From positions 1-41,099 of the forward strand of contig CAMWRH010000022.1 in the NCBI GenBank assembly GCA_947176605.1: a stretch of 41,099 bases of DNA, in the 5' to 3' direction. This stretch comes from an uncultured Porphyromonadaceae bacterium (GTDB lineage: Bacteria; Bacteroidota; Bacteroidia; Bacteroidales; Muribaculaceae). Position numbers and translations under genes: made by a program. The notes under the pieces were generated by a model, which worked only from the letters and a program-made list of their open reading frames with translations, made no database searches and had not been told where the DNA came from. Positions 9,701 to 16,088 of the stretch are shown here, piece by piece. Numbering within the stretch: position 1 is the stretch's first letter; each line of letters starts with the position of its first letter.

Positions 9701-10162
9701 ACATTCGACTACTGGGGAGGCCGCTACGCGGCTCCGATGCGCCTCTATGCCGAGACCCGCGATTCCACCGAGCCGATACTGATAGCCGAACTTCCGCAAG
9801 ATGCCGACGGTTGGACATCGCACACCGTAACCCTCCCCGCCGAACTGCAGGACTGCCAGTGGTTTATGCCGATGGTTGATGCCGACCTGCCCGACGACCA
9901 GTACTTCGCCATGTTCTCGGGCTACTCATTCGGCAGCGTGAGCGGCGTATCGCTCAATCCGGGCGATCCGGGCAGCATCAGCGGCGGACGCGGCACACTC
10001 ACCGTAAGCGGCTACGCCGGACAGACCCTGCGCGTGACCGACCTCAACGGACGCACCGTCCTGCTGCGCGACCGCATTGCCGACCACTGCGTCTTCATGC
10101 TCCCTGCCGGAGTATACGCCGTGCAGGCCGGGCAGCATACGGCCAAGGTGCTCGTGCGCTAA
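6761..10162 (+). CDS. Large secreted multi-domain beta-sandwich protein with sorting-like C-terminus
   Basis: An 1133-aa exported protein. MRHTLTIAMSAFVLSASAVA is a signal peptide. The first 330 residues (HLYGFLANTNLADLKYGMYDVDPATG..., YGVTTDGRFVSIDREG) look like a beta-propeller-type repeat region. Fn3-like modules follow (VTWNVPTGSVHDGYVDYSD, TLTWDPPTEGEENGP), with two choice-of-anchor J-like domains: near residues 545-690 (WFFTTEMGFPAFASGHTAED, WLILPPMQFDN) and near 905-1060 (WVMGNPGSMISPIFDLPSG). The C-terminal 55 residues (RVTDLNGRTVLLRD ... LPAGVYAVQAGQHTAKVLVR) carry the T9SS-A-like sorting signature. A strong hairpin follows the stop. It is similar in plan to the divergently transcribed neighbour and to the 1267-aa protein at 27238, so it is one of a paralogous surface-protein set. 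Ligand unknown. Confidence 0.85.
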   Translation: MRHTLTIAMSAFVLSASAVAPPQAPTMKVPVPSGFESFHPAIQGSAIAEALPDGSRSRVAPLRAPRFHSRNLPAPLHTAPAAGHLYGFLANTNLADLKYGMYDVDPATGQSQFLWQDELTAWQWTTYTGWMRDGNLCGVAGVKLDGAFMGYAWLEYDINDGTILDIEYIDLENSKLPVLVSSAYRVYDDKVYTYNYNEEGDGFCFSVAPATNVKSVYPLRDVNIKDVCAAMTYDSQTDTMYGVTTDGRFVSIDREGNLTTIYDISRSIPNLQPSTATGLAWSPSAGGCIYDAYILGQGTAFYLLDPDAKAPKRLGSSAGAEIFTVLVSPEVNAQGDAPQQATLRSYDFTATDLNGSLTWTLPSRLVEGTSIQGTVDWELLVDGNPMDKGTAAPGKDIVAKVSAVSNGAHTYALVCSVEGYRGEPAILHRWTGADAPIAPGNVRLTEDKVTWNVPTGSVHDGYVDYSDISYDVYLNGGKIGTTRDTSLSYTLPQGQPFTSYTAEVVATYKGWASPTATSNFITYGDPLRMPAHFRPLEKQLEMMTLINVDGRKLEDGSDDTWFFTTEMGFPAFASGHTAEDWLILPPMQFDNTEKAYRFEMEIGLVHDRDTSGTYEVCIGTAPTAEAMTRVIIPESHCEHMLGDILEEFFAIPEPGTYYIGIHTKTGQVSFHVSDIDISLSERSAEVPTGVTGLSATAAAEGKLSASVEFTLPLTTASGRAIPADKEMDVTVSSYATEPGYNKDRELVETKKLTGKPGDVVKLDIATAQNYNVITVECAIDGLPGKAEETMIYTGIDRPYLVENLRVSVSEDNMSMTLTWDPPTEGEENGPIGDSFLYVIYYYSSGWTYFEEAGWDVTSYTYTCPDGSPVGYVLLGVMAYNAAGLSYHVAGLSAAIGEPVMVPWTNNLDNDITDYNTVIVRPTDQYDDTYWVMGNPGSMISPIFDLPSGWAFIGYTNESVDRKTSIALPKMRTTGLNDVTLTFDYWGGRYAAPMRLYAETRDSTEPILIAELPQDADGWTSHTVTLPAELQDCQWFMPMVDADLPDDQYFAMFSGYSFGSVSGVSLNPGDPGSISGGRGTLTVSGYAGQTLRVTDLNGRTVLLRDRIADHCVFMLPAGVYAVQAGQHTAKVLVR

Positions 10163-10208
10163 CCCTCACCCGCACACTTACCCATAACCATCAATAAGCA
10201 ATAAGGCC

Positions 10209-10249
10209 GAGGCGGCTGTGTCGCAATCCGTGACACAGCCGCCTCTTAG
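10209..10249 (+). terminator. Hairpin terminator after the 1133-aa secreted protein
   Basis: Perfect 14-bp stem GAGGCGGCTGTGTC / GACACAGCCGCCTC with a 9-nt loop. Only a weak T run follows (TTAG), so termination may be inefficient or protein-assisted. Confidence 0.65.
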
Positions 10250-10297
10250 CGTAATATTAAGGGTCTGTATCCGCGCACAGTCAGCGGCAAGGAGCGA

Positions 10298-10314
10298 TAA
10301 CCGCGGAGCGGTTA
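10298..10314. other. Small hairpin in the 10246-10356 gap
   Basis: TAACCGC-GGA-GCGGTTA forms a 7-bp stem with a 3-nt loop downstream of the minus-strand lipoprotein unit. It has no T tract; it may stabilise the 3' end of that transcript. Nothing else is evident between the terminator at 10209 and the small ORF. Confidence 0.35.
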
Positions 10315-10356
10315 GGGGCTACCATTCTCGTGCTTACCTCCCTGACATGCTTGACA

Positions 10357-10452
10357 TCAGACCGGACGATACCGGACATTATACGAGCCATCGGCACCAC
10401 GTTCCACATGAATCTCGAAATCACGGTCAGCAGGAATCTGTTTGGAAATCAT
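10357..10452 (-). CDS. Possible 31-aa small ORF downstream of the lipoprotein gene
   Basis: ATG at 10452 to TGA at 10357 encodes MISKQIPADRDFEIHVERG followed by ADGSYNVRYRPV. It begins 8 bp after the lipoprotein stop codon, on the same strand, and has no predicted hydrophobic segment. The amino acid composition looks like ordinary soluble protein and the spacing suits an operon. It may instead be the remnant of a longer decayed gene, or chance. I do not recognise a family. Confidence 0.3.
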   Translation of the reverse strand: MISKQIPADRDFEIHVERGADGSYNVRYRPV

Positions 10453-10460
10453 TCTACGTA

Positions 10461-10919
10461 TCAATAGCTTTGGGTCATGAAATTGCCCGCAGGGTCGAAA
10501 CGGAGGTCAACTCCGTTGGTCAGCTCTACCTCATAACCGCTGGCCGTGCGCGAAATCTCATTGATGCCGGCTCCTGTATAATTGGCTTCCACATAGTCGG
10601 AAATCGGCTGGATGGCGATTCCGTCGGGGATAGTGCGTCCGTCGGGGGCATCCACATCGATCCATTCACCCGAGGCATCGAAAGTGATTTCATCACCCGA
10701 GGTCATACGCACCTCATACTGCACCTCCCCCTTATCGGTATCCTTATTTACATAAGCCACCTTAATGGACGGATAGTAAGTATTGATGAAAGTCGAGGCC
10801 GCCGTCGGAAGCTGGTCGGTGGGCACAATCACATCATCATCGTCGTTGTCGCAGGCAGAGAGCGACGTTCCCACCAGAACAAGAAGCAGGAGGGAGAAAA
10901 TCTTCAGTGTCTTTTTCAT
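10461..10919 (-). CDS. PepSY-like (DUF2874) surface lipoprotein
   Basis: A 152-aa lipoprotein. The signal peptide MKKTLKIFSLLLLVLVGTSL ends in the lipobox LSAC with Cys23 as the lipidated residue. The acidic run DNDDDD just after the cysteine resembles the Bacteroidetes lipoprotein export signal, which would place it on the outer face of the outer membrane. The mature part has two PepSY-like repeats: FINTYYPSIKVAYVNKD...VQYEVRMTSGDEITFDASGEW and IQPISDYVEANYTGAGINEI...YEVELTNGVDLRFDPAGNF. This two-repeat form is typical of the family formerly called 'beta-lactamase-inhibitor-like PepSY-like'. Its biochemical role is unknown. No consensus -7 box was found upstream. Confidence 0.85.
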   Translation of the reverse strand: MKKTLKIFSLLLLVLVGTSLSACDNDDDDVIVPTDQLPTAASTFINTYYPSIKVAYVNKDTDKGEVQYEVRMTSGDEITFDASGEWIDVDAPDGRTIPDGIAIQPISDYVEANYTGAGINEISRTASGYEVELTNGVDLRFDPAGNFMTQSY

Positions 10920-11039
10920 GATTTCCTATTTCATAATTACAGCTTTAGCCGGGCCGGGATGCCTCGCCCTGCGGTGCGGCAGCCTGTCGCCACCATTGCA
11001 GAGCCCCGGCACCCGCTTGTCCGGCCTCGCCTTATTTGG

Positions 11040-11057
11040 GTTATACATGAGTATAAC
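11040..11057. other. Inverted repeat upstream of the lipoprotein gene
   Basis: GTTATAC-ATGA-GTATAAC, a perfect 7-bp inverted repeat about 120 bp upstream of the lipoprotein start. It is compatible with an operator or a leader hairpin; nothing else supports either. Confidence 0.3.
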
Positions 11058-11102
11058 GCCCGCTCGGCCCGATGGTTCAGCCTGCACCGCTATCGCCAGA
11101 AT

Positions 11103-11157
11103 GCATCCCAAACAAAGAGGGGACCCGGCAGCCGGGTCCCCTCTTTATTTGGGATGC
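11103..11157. terminator. Bidirectional terminator: 55-bp near-perfect palindrome
   Basis: The sequence is symmetrical about 11130 with a single mismatched pair (11113/11147) over 27 positions on each side. The core is GAGGGGACCCGGC / GCCGGGTCCCCTC, flanked by AAA/TTT and then GCATCCCAAA / TTTGGGATGC. It lies 17 bp beyond the miaB stop. T-rich ends occur in both directions, so it probably terminates miaB on the minus strand and also insulates the lipoprotein gene. Confidence 0.8.
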
Positions 11158-11174
11158 TTGACGTACGTATGGCA

Positions 11175-12554
11175 TCAGTCGGTCACTTCATGGGCGAGAA
11201 GGGTGGCCGATGTGGCTGAATCCACCTTGACGCGTACAAAGTCGCCCGCCTTATGCCCTCCGGCAGGGAAGACGGCTACCTTATTCTGCGACGTGCGGCC
11301 GCACAGCTCGTCGGCATTGCGCTTCGAGCGCCCCTCCACAAGCACCGTAAACTCACGCCCTACATCCTTAAGATTCGAACGCAGCGACAGCTCATTCTGG
11401 AGCGCGATCATACGGTTGAGCCGCTCTATCTTCACATCCTCCGGCACATTGTCGGGGAGATGCTTAGAGGCAAATGTGCCCGGACGCTCACTGTACTTAA
11501 ACATGAAGGCCGAGTCAAACCCCACCTCCTCCATCAGCGACAGGGTCTGCAGGAAATCCTCCTCGCTCTCATCGTGGAAACCGGTGAAGAGGTCGGTCGA
11601 GATACCGGCATCCGGCAGGATGCGGCGTATGGCCGCCACGCGGTCAAGATACCATTCGCGGGTATACTTACGGTTCATCGACTTAAGCACGGCATTACTG
11701 CCGCTCTGCACCGGCAGATGGATATGGCGCGCGATATTGTCGTGGGCAGCCATCGCCTCGAGAGTGGCATCACTCATATCCTTGGGGTGGGAAGTAGTGA
11801 AGCGTATGCGCATGTCGGGAGCCGCCTCGGCCACGAGGTGGAGCAGCGCCGGGAAATCGGTCACCTGTCCGGTAGCCTCGTCGGTATGGCGGTAACTGTC
11901 GACATTCTGCCCTAACAGCGTGGCCTCGCGGAAACCGCGTGCCCGCAGGTCGGCCAGCTCATGCAGTATGCTTTCCGGATGGCGCGAGCGCTCGCGTCCG
12001 CGTGTATAGGGCACGATGCAGTAAGAGCAGAAATTATTGCAGCCGCGCATGATGGAGATGAATCCCCCCACGCCGGCACCGGCCATACGCTTCGGCATCA
12101 CGTCGCGGTAGGTTTCCGTGGTGGAGAGCACCGTATTGATGGCCTTCTGCCCCGTCTCGGCGGCAGCCACCAGATTCGGCAGATCGAGATACGCGTCGGG
12201 ACCGGCCACCAGGTCGACCCCATGCTTCTCGATCAGTTCCTCCTTCAGGCGCTCGGCCATGCAGCCGATCACACCGATGATGATGTTGCGCCCCAGGCGG
12301 CGGCGCAGCGAGTTCCAGTAAGCGAGACGCGAATATATCTTCTGTTCGGCATTATCGCGGATTGAGCATGTGTTGAGCAGCACGGCCGCGGCCTCGTCGT
12401 CGGCCTCGGTAGTCTCATACCCTGCGAGCTGCATCATAGCCGCCACGACCTCGGAATCGGCCACATTCATCTGGCATCCATAGGTCTCGATGCGCACTTT
12501 CTTCAAAAAAGTGCAATTTTTATCGGTCGGGGGCAAAAAAAAGGTCTGATTCAT
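11175..12554 (-). CDS. miaB: tRNA-2-methylthio-N6-dimethylallyladenosine-37 synthase
   Basis: Radical-SAM methylthiotransferase that adds the 2-methylthio group to i6A37 of tRNAs reading UNN codons. The N-terminal MTTase domain holds the three cysteines that bind the auxiliary cluster (ETYGCQMNVADSE, LLNTCSIRDNAEQKI, IGVIGCMAERL). The radical-SAM loop is RGCNNFCSYCIVPYTRGRER (CxxxCxxC). A C-terminal TRAM domain (FTVLVEGRSKRNADELCGRT) ends the protein. At 459 aa it is a full-length MiaB; the SIRDNAEQK and RGRERSR sequences favour MiaB over RimO or MtaB. It is transcribed divergently from the CoA-transferase with only 63 bp between the starts, and ends in the long palindromic terminator. Confidence 0.95.
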   Translation of the reverse strand: MNQTFFLPPTDKNCTFLKKVRIETYGCQMNVADSEVVAAMMQLAGYETTEADDEAAAVLLNTCSIRDNAEQKIYSRLAYWNSLRRRLGRNIIIGVIGCMAERLKEELIEKHGVDLVAGPDAYLDLPNLVAAAETGQKAINTVLSTTETYRDVMPKRMAGAGVGGFISIMRGCNNFCSYCIVPYTRGRERSRHPESILHELADLRARGFREATLLGQNVDSYRHTDEATGQVTDFPALLHLVAEAAPDMRIRFTTSHPKDMSDATLEAMAAHDNIARHIHLPVQSGSNAVLKSMNRKYTREWYLDRVAAIRRILPDAGISTDLFTGFHDESEEDFLQTLSLMEEVGFDSAFMFKYSERPGTFASKHLPDNVPEDVKIERLNRMIALQNELSLRSNLKDVGREFTVLVEGRSKRNADELCGRTSQNKVAVFPAGGHKAGDFVRVKVDSATSATLLAHEVTD

Positions 12555-12558
12555 ATTC

Positions 12559-12586
12559 TTGGATTCAAAGATAATGATTACTTTTG
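12559..12586 (+). promoter_or_regulatory. Promoter of the CoA-transferase gene
   Basis: -7 box TACTTTTG at 12579-12586 with TTG at 12559-12561, 17 bp upstream. It predicts a short leader of about 27 nt. The -33 element lies beyond the -7 box of the opposing miaB promoter, so the two promoters overlap. Confidence 0.6.
12566..12573 (-). promoter_or_regulatory. -7 box of the miaB promoter
   Basis: CAAAGATA on the plus strand, that is TATCTTTG on the minus strand, only 11 nt from the miaB ATG. The predicted transcript has almost no 5' leader. No strong -33 is visible at 20 bp. Confidence 0.55.
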
Positions 12587-12617
12587 CAAAAATACCAATA
12601 AAATCTAATCGTTACAA

Positions 12618-14120
12618 ATGAGTATCCCTTTTATTACGGCAGAAGAAGCTGCCAGCCACATTAAAAACGGAGACAATGTGGGTTTCTCCGGCTTTACAGC
12701 CTCAGGCACCCCCAAAGTTGTAACTGTAGCTCTCGCCAAGCGTGCGAAAGAGCTCCATGAAAAAGGCGAACCTTTCAAGATCAACCTCTTCACCGGCGCA
12801 TCGACCAACGATCATGTCGACGGCGAACTGGCACGTGCCGAGGCCATCGGCATCCGCACTCCCTACCAGAGCCATCCGGATGCGCGCAAACTGGCCAACC
12901 GTGGTGCGATGCACTACTTCGACACCCATCTGAGCCACGTATCGCAGGATCTGCGCTACGGCTTCTACGGCGACCTTGACGTGGCCGTAATCGAGGTGAC
13001 GGAGATGTCGCCCAACGGCGAGTTCATCCTCGGTGCCGGCTTGGGCATGGCTCCCACCATCGCCATGATGGCCAAGAAGGTGATCATCGAGTATTCATCT
13101 TACTACCGCACGTCGTTCCGTGGCTTCCACGACAACTACATCCCTCTGGATCCCCCTCACCGCCGCGAGATACCGATCTACAAGCCGTCGGACCGCATCG
13201 GCAGCACGATCCTGAAGATCGACCCCGCCAAGATCATCGGCATCGTACCCTCCAACGACTCAGAGAGCATCAAGCCCTTCACCGCTTCCGATGAGGTGAC
13301 AGAGCGCATCGGTGCCAACGTATGCCACTTCCTGGCCGAGCAGCTCCGCACCGGGCGCATGCCCAAGGAGTTCCTCCCGATCCAGTCGGGTGTGGGCAAC
13401 GTGGCCAACGCCGTGCTCTACGGACTGGGCAACAACCCGGACATCCCGCAGTTCGAGATGTACACGGAGGTAATCCAGGATGCCGTGATGACCCTGATGG
13501 AGGAAGGGAAGTGTAAGTTTGCTTCTACCTGCGCCCTCACATTCTCCGACGACGCGATGCTCCACTTCATGGACAACATCGACTTCTTCCGCGACAAGAT
13601 CCTGATGCGTCCCGGCGAAATCTCCAACAGCCCCGAAGTGGTGCGCCGACTCGGCCTTATCGCCATGAACACCGCTCTGGAGGCCGATATCTTCGGCAAC
13701 GTCAACTCCACCCACGTGCTCGGCTCGAAGATGATGAACGGCATCGGCGGCTCCGCCGACTTCTGCCGCAACGCCTATCTCTCGATCTTCTCCTGTCCGT
13801 CGGTGCAGAAGAACGGTGCCATCTCGGCCATCGTGCCGATGGTGAGCCACGTCGACCACAGCGAGCATTCGGTCAAGGTGCTCGTCACGGAGCAGGGTGT
13901 GGCCGACCTGCGCGGCAAAGACCCGCGTCAGCGTGCCGAGACCATCATCGAGAACTGTGCGCACCCCGCCTACCGCGAACTCCTCTGGGACTATGTGAAA
14001 CTCGCCGAGAAGAACGGCGGCCACACACCCCACAACCTCTATGCAAGCTTCGCGCTGCACCAGGCATTCATGGAGACCGGCGACATGCTGAAGGCCGACT
14101 TCGCCCGCTACGACAGATAA
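12618..14120 (+). CDS. Acetyl-CoA hydrolase/transferase family (succinyl-CoA:acetate CoA-transferase type)
   Basis: A 500-aa class I CoA-transferase. In Bacteroidales fermentation this family moves CoA between succinyl-CoA or propionyl-CoA and acetate, linking acetate, succinate and propionate formation. Supporting features are the N-terminal AcCoA hydrolase fold (GFSGFTASGTPKVVTVALAK, INLFTGASTNDHVDG), the CoA-binding glycine stretch GVGNVANAVLYGLG, and the catalytic-glutamate region FEMYTEVIQDAV, where Glu of TEV is the likely acyl-enzyme residue. The C-terminal part is VTEQGVADLRGKDPRQRAE plus ENCAHPAY. It is a complete, typical length. Its codon choice is very biased, which fits high expression. 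It has its own promoter and a textbook terminator, so it is monocistronic. Substrate preference cannot be set from sequence alone. Confidence 0.92.
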   Translation: MSIPFITAEEAASHIKNGDNVGFSGFTASGTPKVVTVALAKRAKELHEKGEPFKINLFTGASTNDHVDGELARAEAIGIRTPYQSHPDARKLANRGAMHYFDTHLSHVSQDLRYGFYGDLDVAVIEVTEMSPNGEFILGAGLGMAPTIAMMAKKVIIEYSSYYRTSFRGFHDNYIPLDPPHRREIPIYKPSDRIGSTILKIDPAKIIGIVPSNDSESIKPFTASDEVTERIGANVCHFLAEQLRTGRMPKEFLPIQSGVGNVANAVLYGLGNNPDIPQFEMYTEVIQDAVMTLMEEGKCKFASTCALTFSDDAMLHFMDNIDFFRDKILMRPGEISNSPEVVRRLGLIAMNTALEADIFGNVNSTHVLGSKMMNGIGGSADFCRNAYLSIFSCPSVQKNGAISAIVPMVSHVDHSEHSVKVLVTEQGVADLRGKDPRQRAETIIENCAHPAYRELLWDYVKLAEKNGGHTPHNLYASFALHQAFMETGDMLKADFARYDR

Positions 14121-14143
14121 TCGCGATCACTCCCATATACACC

Positions 14144-14178
14144 GGAGGCGCTCCTTGCGGAGCGCCTCCTTTTATTTT
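14144..14178 (+). terminator. Rho-independent terminator of the CoA-transferase gene
   Basis: 10-bp perfect stem GGAGGCGCTC / GAGCGCCTCC with loop CTTGCG, followed by TTTTATTTT. Confidence 0.9.
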
Positions 14179-14187
14179 GCCGGGATT

Positions 14188-14247
14188 CGCCGGGATTCAT
14201 CCCGATTCATGGTGATAACCCGGGATGCGCCGGGATTCATCCCGATT
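14188..14247. repeat. Two direct copies of a 20-bp intergenic repeat
   Basis: CGCCGGGATTCATCCCGATT occurs at 14188-14207 and 14228-14247, with partial copies of CCGGGAT between. Each copy contains the small palindrome GGGATTCATCCC. The second copy supplies two bases of the CBS-protein stop codon, so the repeat array abuts the coding end. Confidence 0.65.
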
Positions 14248-14740
14248 AGACATTGATAAGGGCCTGGAGCGAGGCGAGACGCTCGGCCAGTATCGAGGCA
14301 TCAGCCTCGCCGCCGGGGGCCGACTCAAGCACCCGGTAGCCGTAGCGCTCAAGGCTCATCACGGCCTGCGTGGGGTCGGTGGTGCGCACCCGCAGCGTCA
14401 CATGCAGCATCCCGTCGGGAGCCGGATGCGAAATCAGGTCGACAAGATGCGCGTCGACATCCTCCACGGCCCGCGCCAGAAGCGATGCACTGTAATCCTG
14501 CGGCGCCGACTCCACCACGAGCACCGAACTGTCGTCGCGCGGAGCGATCATGCGTCCGAGCCCCTCAAGGAGCGACCCCTGGTCGATTACCCCCATCACC
14601 TCTCCGTCATGACTGACACCCAACAGGCGGCCGGGCGCGTCAAGCAGGTGCGGAAGCACCTCCAGAAGCGGCATTGCGGAATCCACTGTCTTCAGCGGCG
14701 GCAGATTCTCTTGGGTCGATATTACGTCTTTGGCTGTCAT
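14246..14740 (-). CDS. CBS-domain protein with C-terminal ACT-like domain (AcuB-like)
   Basis: A 164-aa cytosolic protein. The start at 14740 (MTAKDVISTQENLPPLKTVD) is chosen because it opens into the first CBS motif; the longer frame to 14884 runs through non-coding leader. Residues 1-75 form a CBS pair of the compact type (LPHLLDAPGRLLGVSHDGEV, MGVIDQGSLLEGLGRMI). The remainder (SVLVVESAPQDYSASLLARA ... MLHVTLRVRTTDPTQAV, MSLERYGYRV) looks like an ACT fold. CBS-ACT proteins usually sense adenine nucleotides or amino acids. In relatives this gene commonly neighbours nadK and pdxJ; here only pdxJ is still adjacent, divergently transcribed. Ligand unknown. Confidence 0.78.
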   Translation of the reverse strand: MTAKDVISTQENLPPLKTVDSAMPLLEVLPHLLDAPGRLLGVSHDGEVMGVIDQGSLLEGLGRMIAPRDDSSVLVVESAPQDYSASLLARAVEDVDAHLVDLISHPAPDGMLHVTLRVRTTDPTQAVMSLERYGYRVLESAPGGEADASILAERLASLQALINV

Positions 14741-15150
14741 AGTCTGTATTGTTACTTTTATCCCGATTCCATCCCCCGCGCCCCCGCTCAAGGGGCCTCG
14801 GGATAATCCTACGCCACATATTTGCGACTGTATATGGAGTTTATCAGGATTTTTTATTAGTTTTGCAATTTGAAGACTCCCCATAGGGGGAGCGCCTTTA
14901 CCGCTATAACGGATGAGGCCGACAATTAGTTCCGGGATACGAAGTTACAAATATCGTGCCAAATATCCCAACCTTTAGCGAAAAAAACTGAAATTGACTG
15001 AACTTTTCAGCCCCGCCCGATTGTTAGACAATCTCGGGATACGGTTGCCCGCGATGCTCCGTGATATGTCAGGAGCGGGCAGACTCCATACCTCCGGTCT
15101 CTCCGCGGGACAGCGGAGAAGTCACTTCAATTTCTTTATCTGAACTATCC
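14741..15150. other. Intergenic region and long structured leader of pdxJ
   Basis: A 410-bp gap. On the plus strand a -7 box TAGTTTTG sits at 14858-14865, so the pdxJ mRNA would carry a leader of about 280 nt. The leader starts with a hairpin (CTCCCC-ATA-G-GGGGAG, 14877-14892). Around 15016-15038 there is a second one (CCC-GATTGT-TAG-ACAATC-TC-GGG), preceded by an A-run and the partially pairing CTGAA...TTTTCAG. No known riboswitch class was recognised. No consensus promoter for the CBS gene was found. Confidence 0.45.
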
Positions 15151-15867
15151 ATGACACGACTAAGCGTCAATATCAACAAAGTGGCCACGCTGCGCAACGC
15201 GCGTGGCGAGAACAACCCCGATGTGGTGAAATTCGCCATCGACTGCGAGCAGCTTGGTGCCGAAGGGATCACGGTGCATCCGCGTCCCGACGAGCGGCAT
15301 ATACGCCGCTCCGACGTGACGGCACTTAAAGACACCGTCACCACCGAATTCAATATCGAGGGATACCCCTCCGAGGATTTCCTCCGCCTCGTGGAAGAGG
15401 CGCACCCGGCCCAGGCCACACTCGTGCCCGACACGCCGGGCCAGCTCACATCCGATTCCGGATGGGACGTGGCGGCCAACATGGAGCAGCTCCGGCAGAT
15501 CTGCCAGAGGCTGCGCCGCGCCGGAATACGCAGTTCGATTTTCGTGGCCGCCGATCCTCGTCAGGTACGCGCCGCCGCCGAAGCCGGAGCCGACCGGGTG
15601 GAACTCTACACCAAGCCCTACGCCGACCTCTACCCCACCGACCCGGAGAAGGCCGTGGCTCCGTTCGTGGAGGCTGCCGAAGCCGCCCGCGAGGCCGGAC
15701 TCGGACTCAATGCCGGACATGACCTCAGCCTTGAGAATCTGGAATACTTCCACCGCATGGTGCCGGGTCTCGACGAAGTAAGCATAGGCCACGCCCTCAT
15801 CTGCGACGCCCTCTATCTCGGCATAGCCGAGACAATCCGCCGCTACCGCGCCTGCCTGGGGAAATAA
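15151..15867 (+). CDS. pdxJ: Pyridoxine 5'-phosphate synthase
   Basis: TIM-barrel enzyme that condenses 3-amino-2-oxopropyl phosphate with 1-deoxyxylulose 5-phosphate, the ring-closing step of DXP-dependent vitamin B6 synthesis. The start at 15151 gives the conserved opening [19 protein letters not shown]. Three catalytic residues known from the E. coli enzyme are in place: His in [12 protein letters not shown], Glu in [10 protein letters not shown] and His in GLNAGHDLS. The 238-aa length is normal. The PdxJ phosphate-binding end ([20 protein letters not shown]) is intact. It is followed, as in other Bacteroidales, by the exbB-exbD-tonB genes, though a 220-bp repeat-rich gap makes co-transcription uncertain. 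Confidence 0.96.
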   Translation: MTRLSVNINKVATLRNARGENNPDVVKFAIDCEQLGAEGITVHPRPDERHIRRSDVTALKDTVTTEFNIEGYPSEDFLRLVEEAHPAQATLVPDTPGQLTSDSGWDVAANMEQLRQICQRLRRAGIRSSIFVAADPRQVRAAAEAGADRVELYTKPYADLYPTDPEKAVAPFVEAAEAAREAGLGLNAGHDLSLENLEYFHRMVPGLDEVSIGHALICDALYLGIAETIRRYRACLGK

Positions 15868-15925
15868 GCCGCCGGCGCTCCCCCTTCCCCGCCTCCCGGC
15901 AAATCCCGATTCCACCAAACCCAAT

Positions 15926-16087
15926 TCCTAAAACCTAAGGCCTAAGACCCAAGGTCTAAAACCTAAAACCTAAAACCTAAGGCCTAAAACCTAAGGCCTC
16001 ACTCCTCCGGATGGCAGTCGCGACAGGTCGCGACCCTACAAGATTCCCAACTCCTAATTCCTAACTCCTAAAGCCTAAAGCCTAAAA
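15926..16087. repeat. CCTAAAA/GGCCTAA tandem tracts around a TCGCGAC palindrome
   Basis: 15926-15999 is an imperfect tandem array of 7-8-bp units (CCTAAGG, CCTAAAA). 16018-16033 is the palindrome TCGCGAC-AG-GTCGCGA followed by CCTACA, which resembles the GTAGGGACGC... elements at 150 and 3835. 16046-16087 is a second array (TCCTAATTCCTAACTCC, then AAGCCTAAAGCCTAAAA) that ends one base before the exbB ATG, so it must contain or displace the exbB ribosome-binding region. Confidence 0.7.
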
Positions 16088-16088
16088 A

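Noticed and set aside
10926..11111. 61-aa minus-strand frame upstream of the lipoprotein
   Set aside because: Crosses the GTTATAC inverted repeat and reads into the terminator region; no hydrophobic, domain or spacing evidence. Non-coding leader is more likely.
10218..11219. 333-aa and other plus-strand frames over the lipoprotein gene
   Set aside because: They lie over a clear lipoprotein on the other strand and cross two hairpin terminators; composition is non-protein-like.
14877..15038. TPP, SAM or cobalamin riboswitch in the pdxJ leader
   Set aside because: None of the conserved core sequences of these classes was seen.
15926..16087. CRISPR array
   Set aside because: The repeat units are 7-8 bp, contiguous and without unique spacers, and no cas gene is near.
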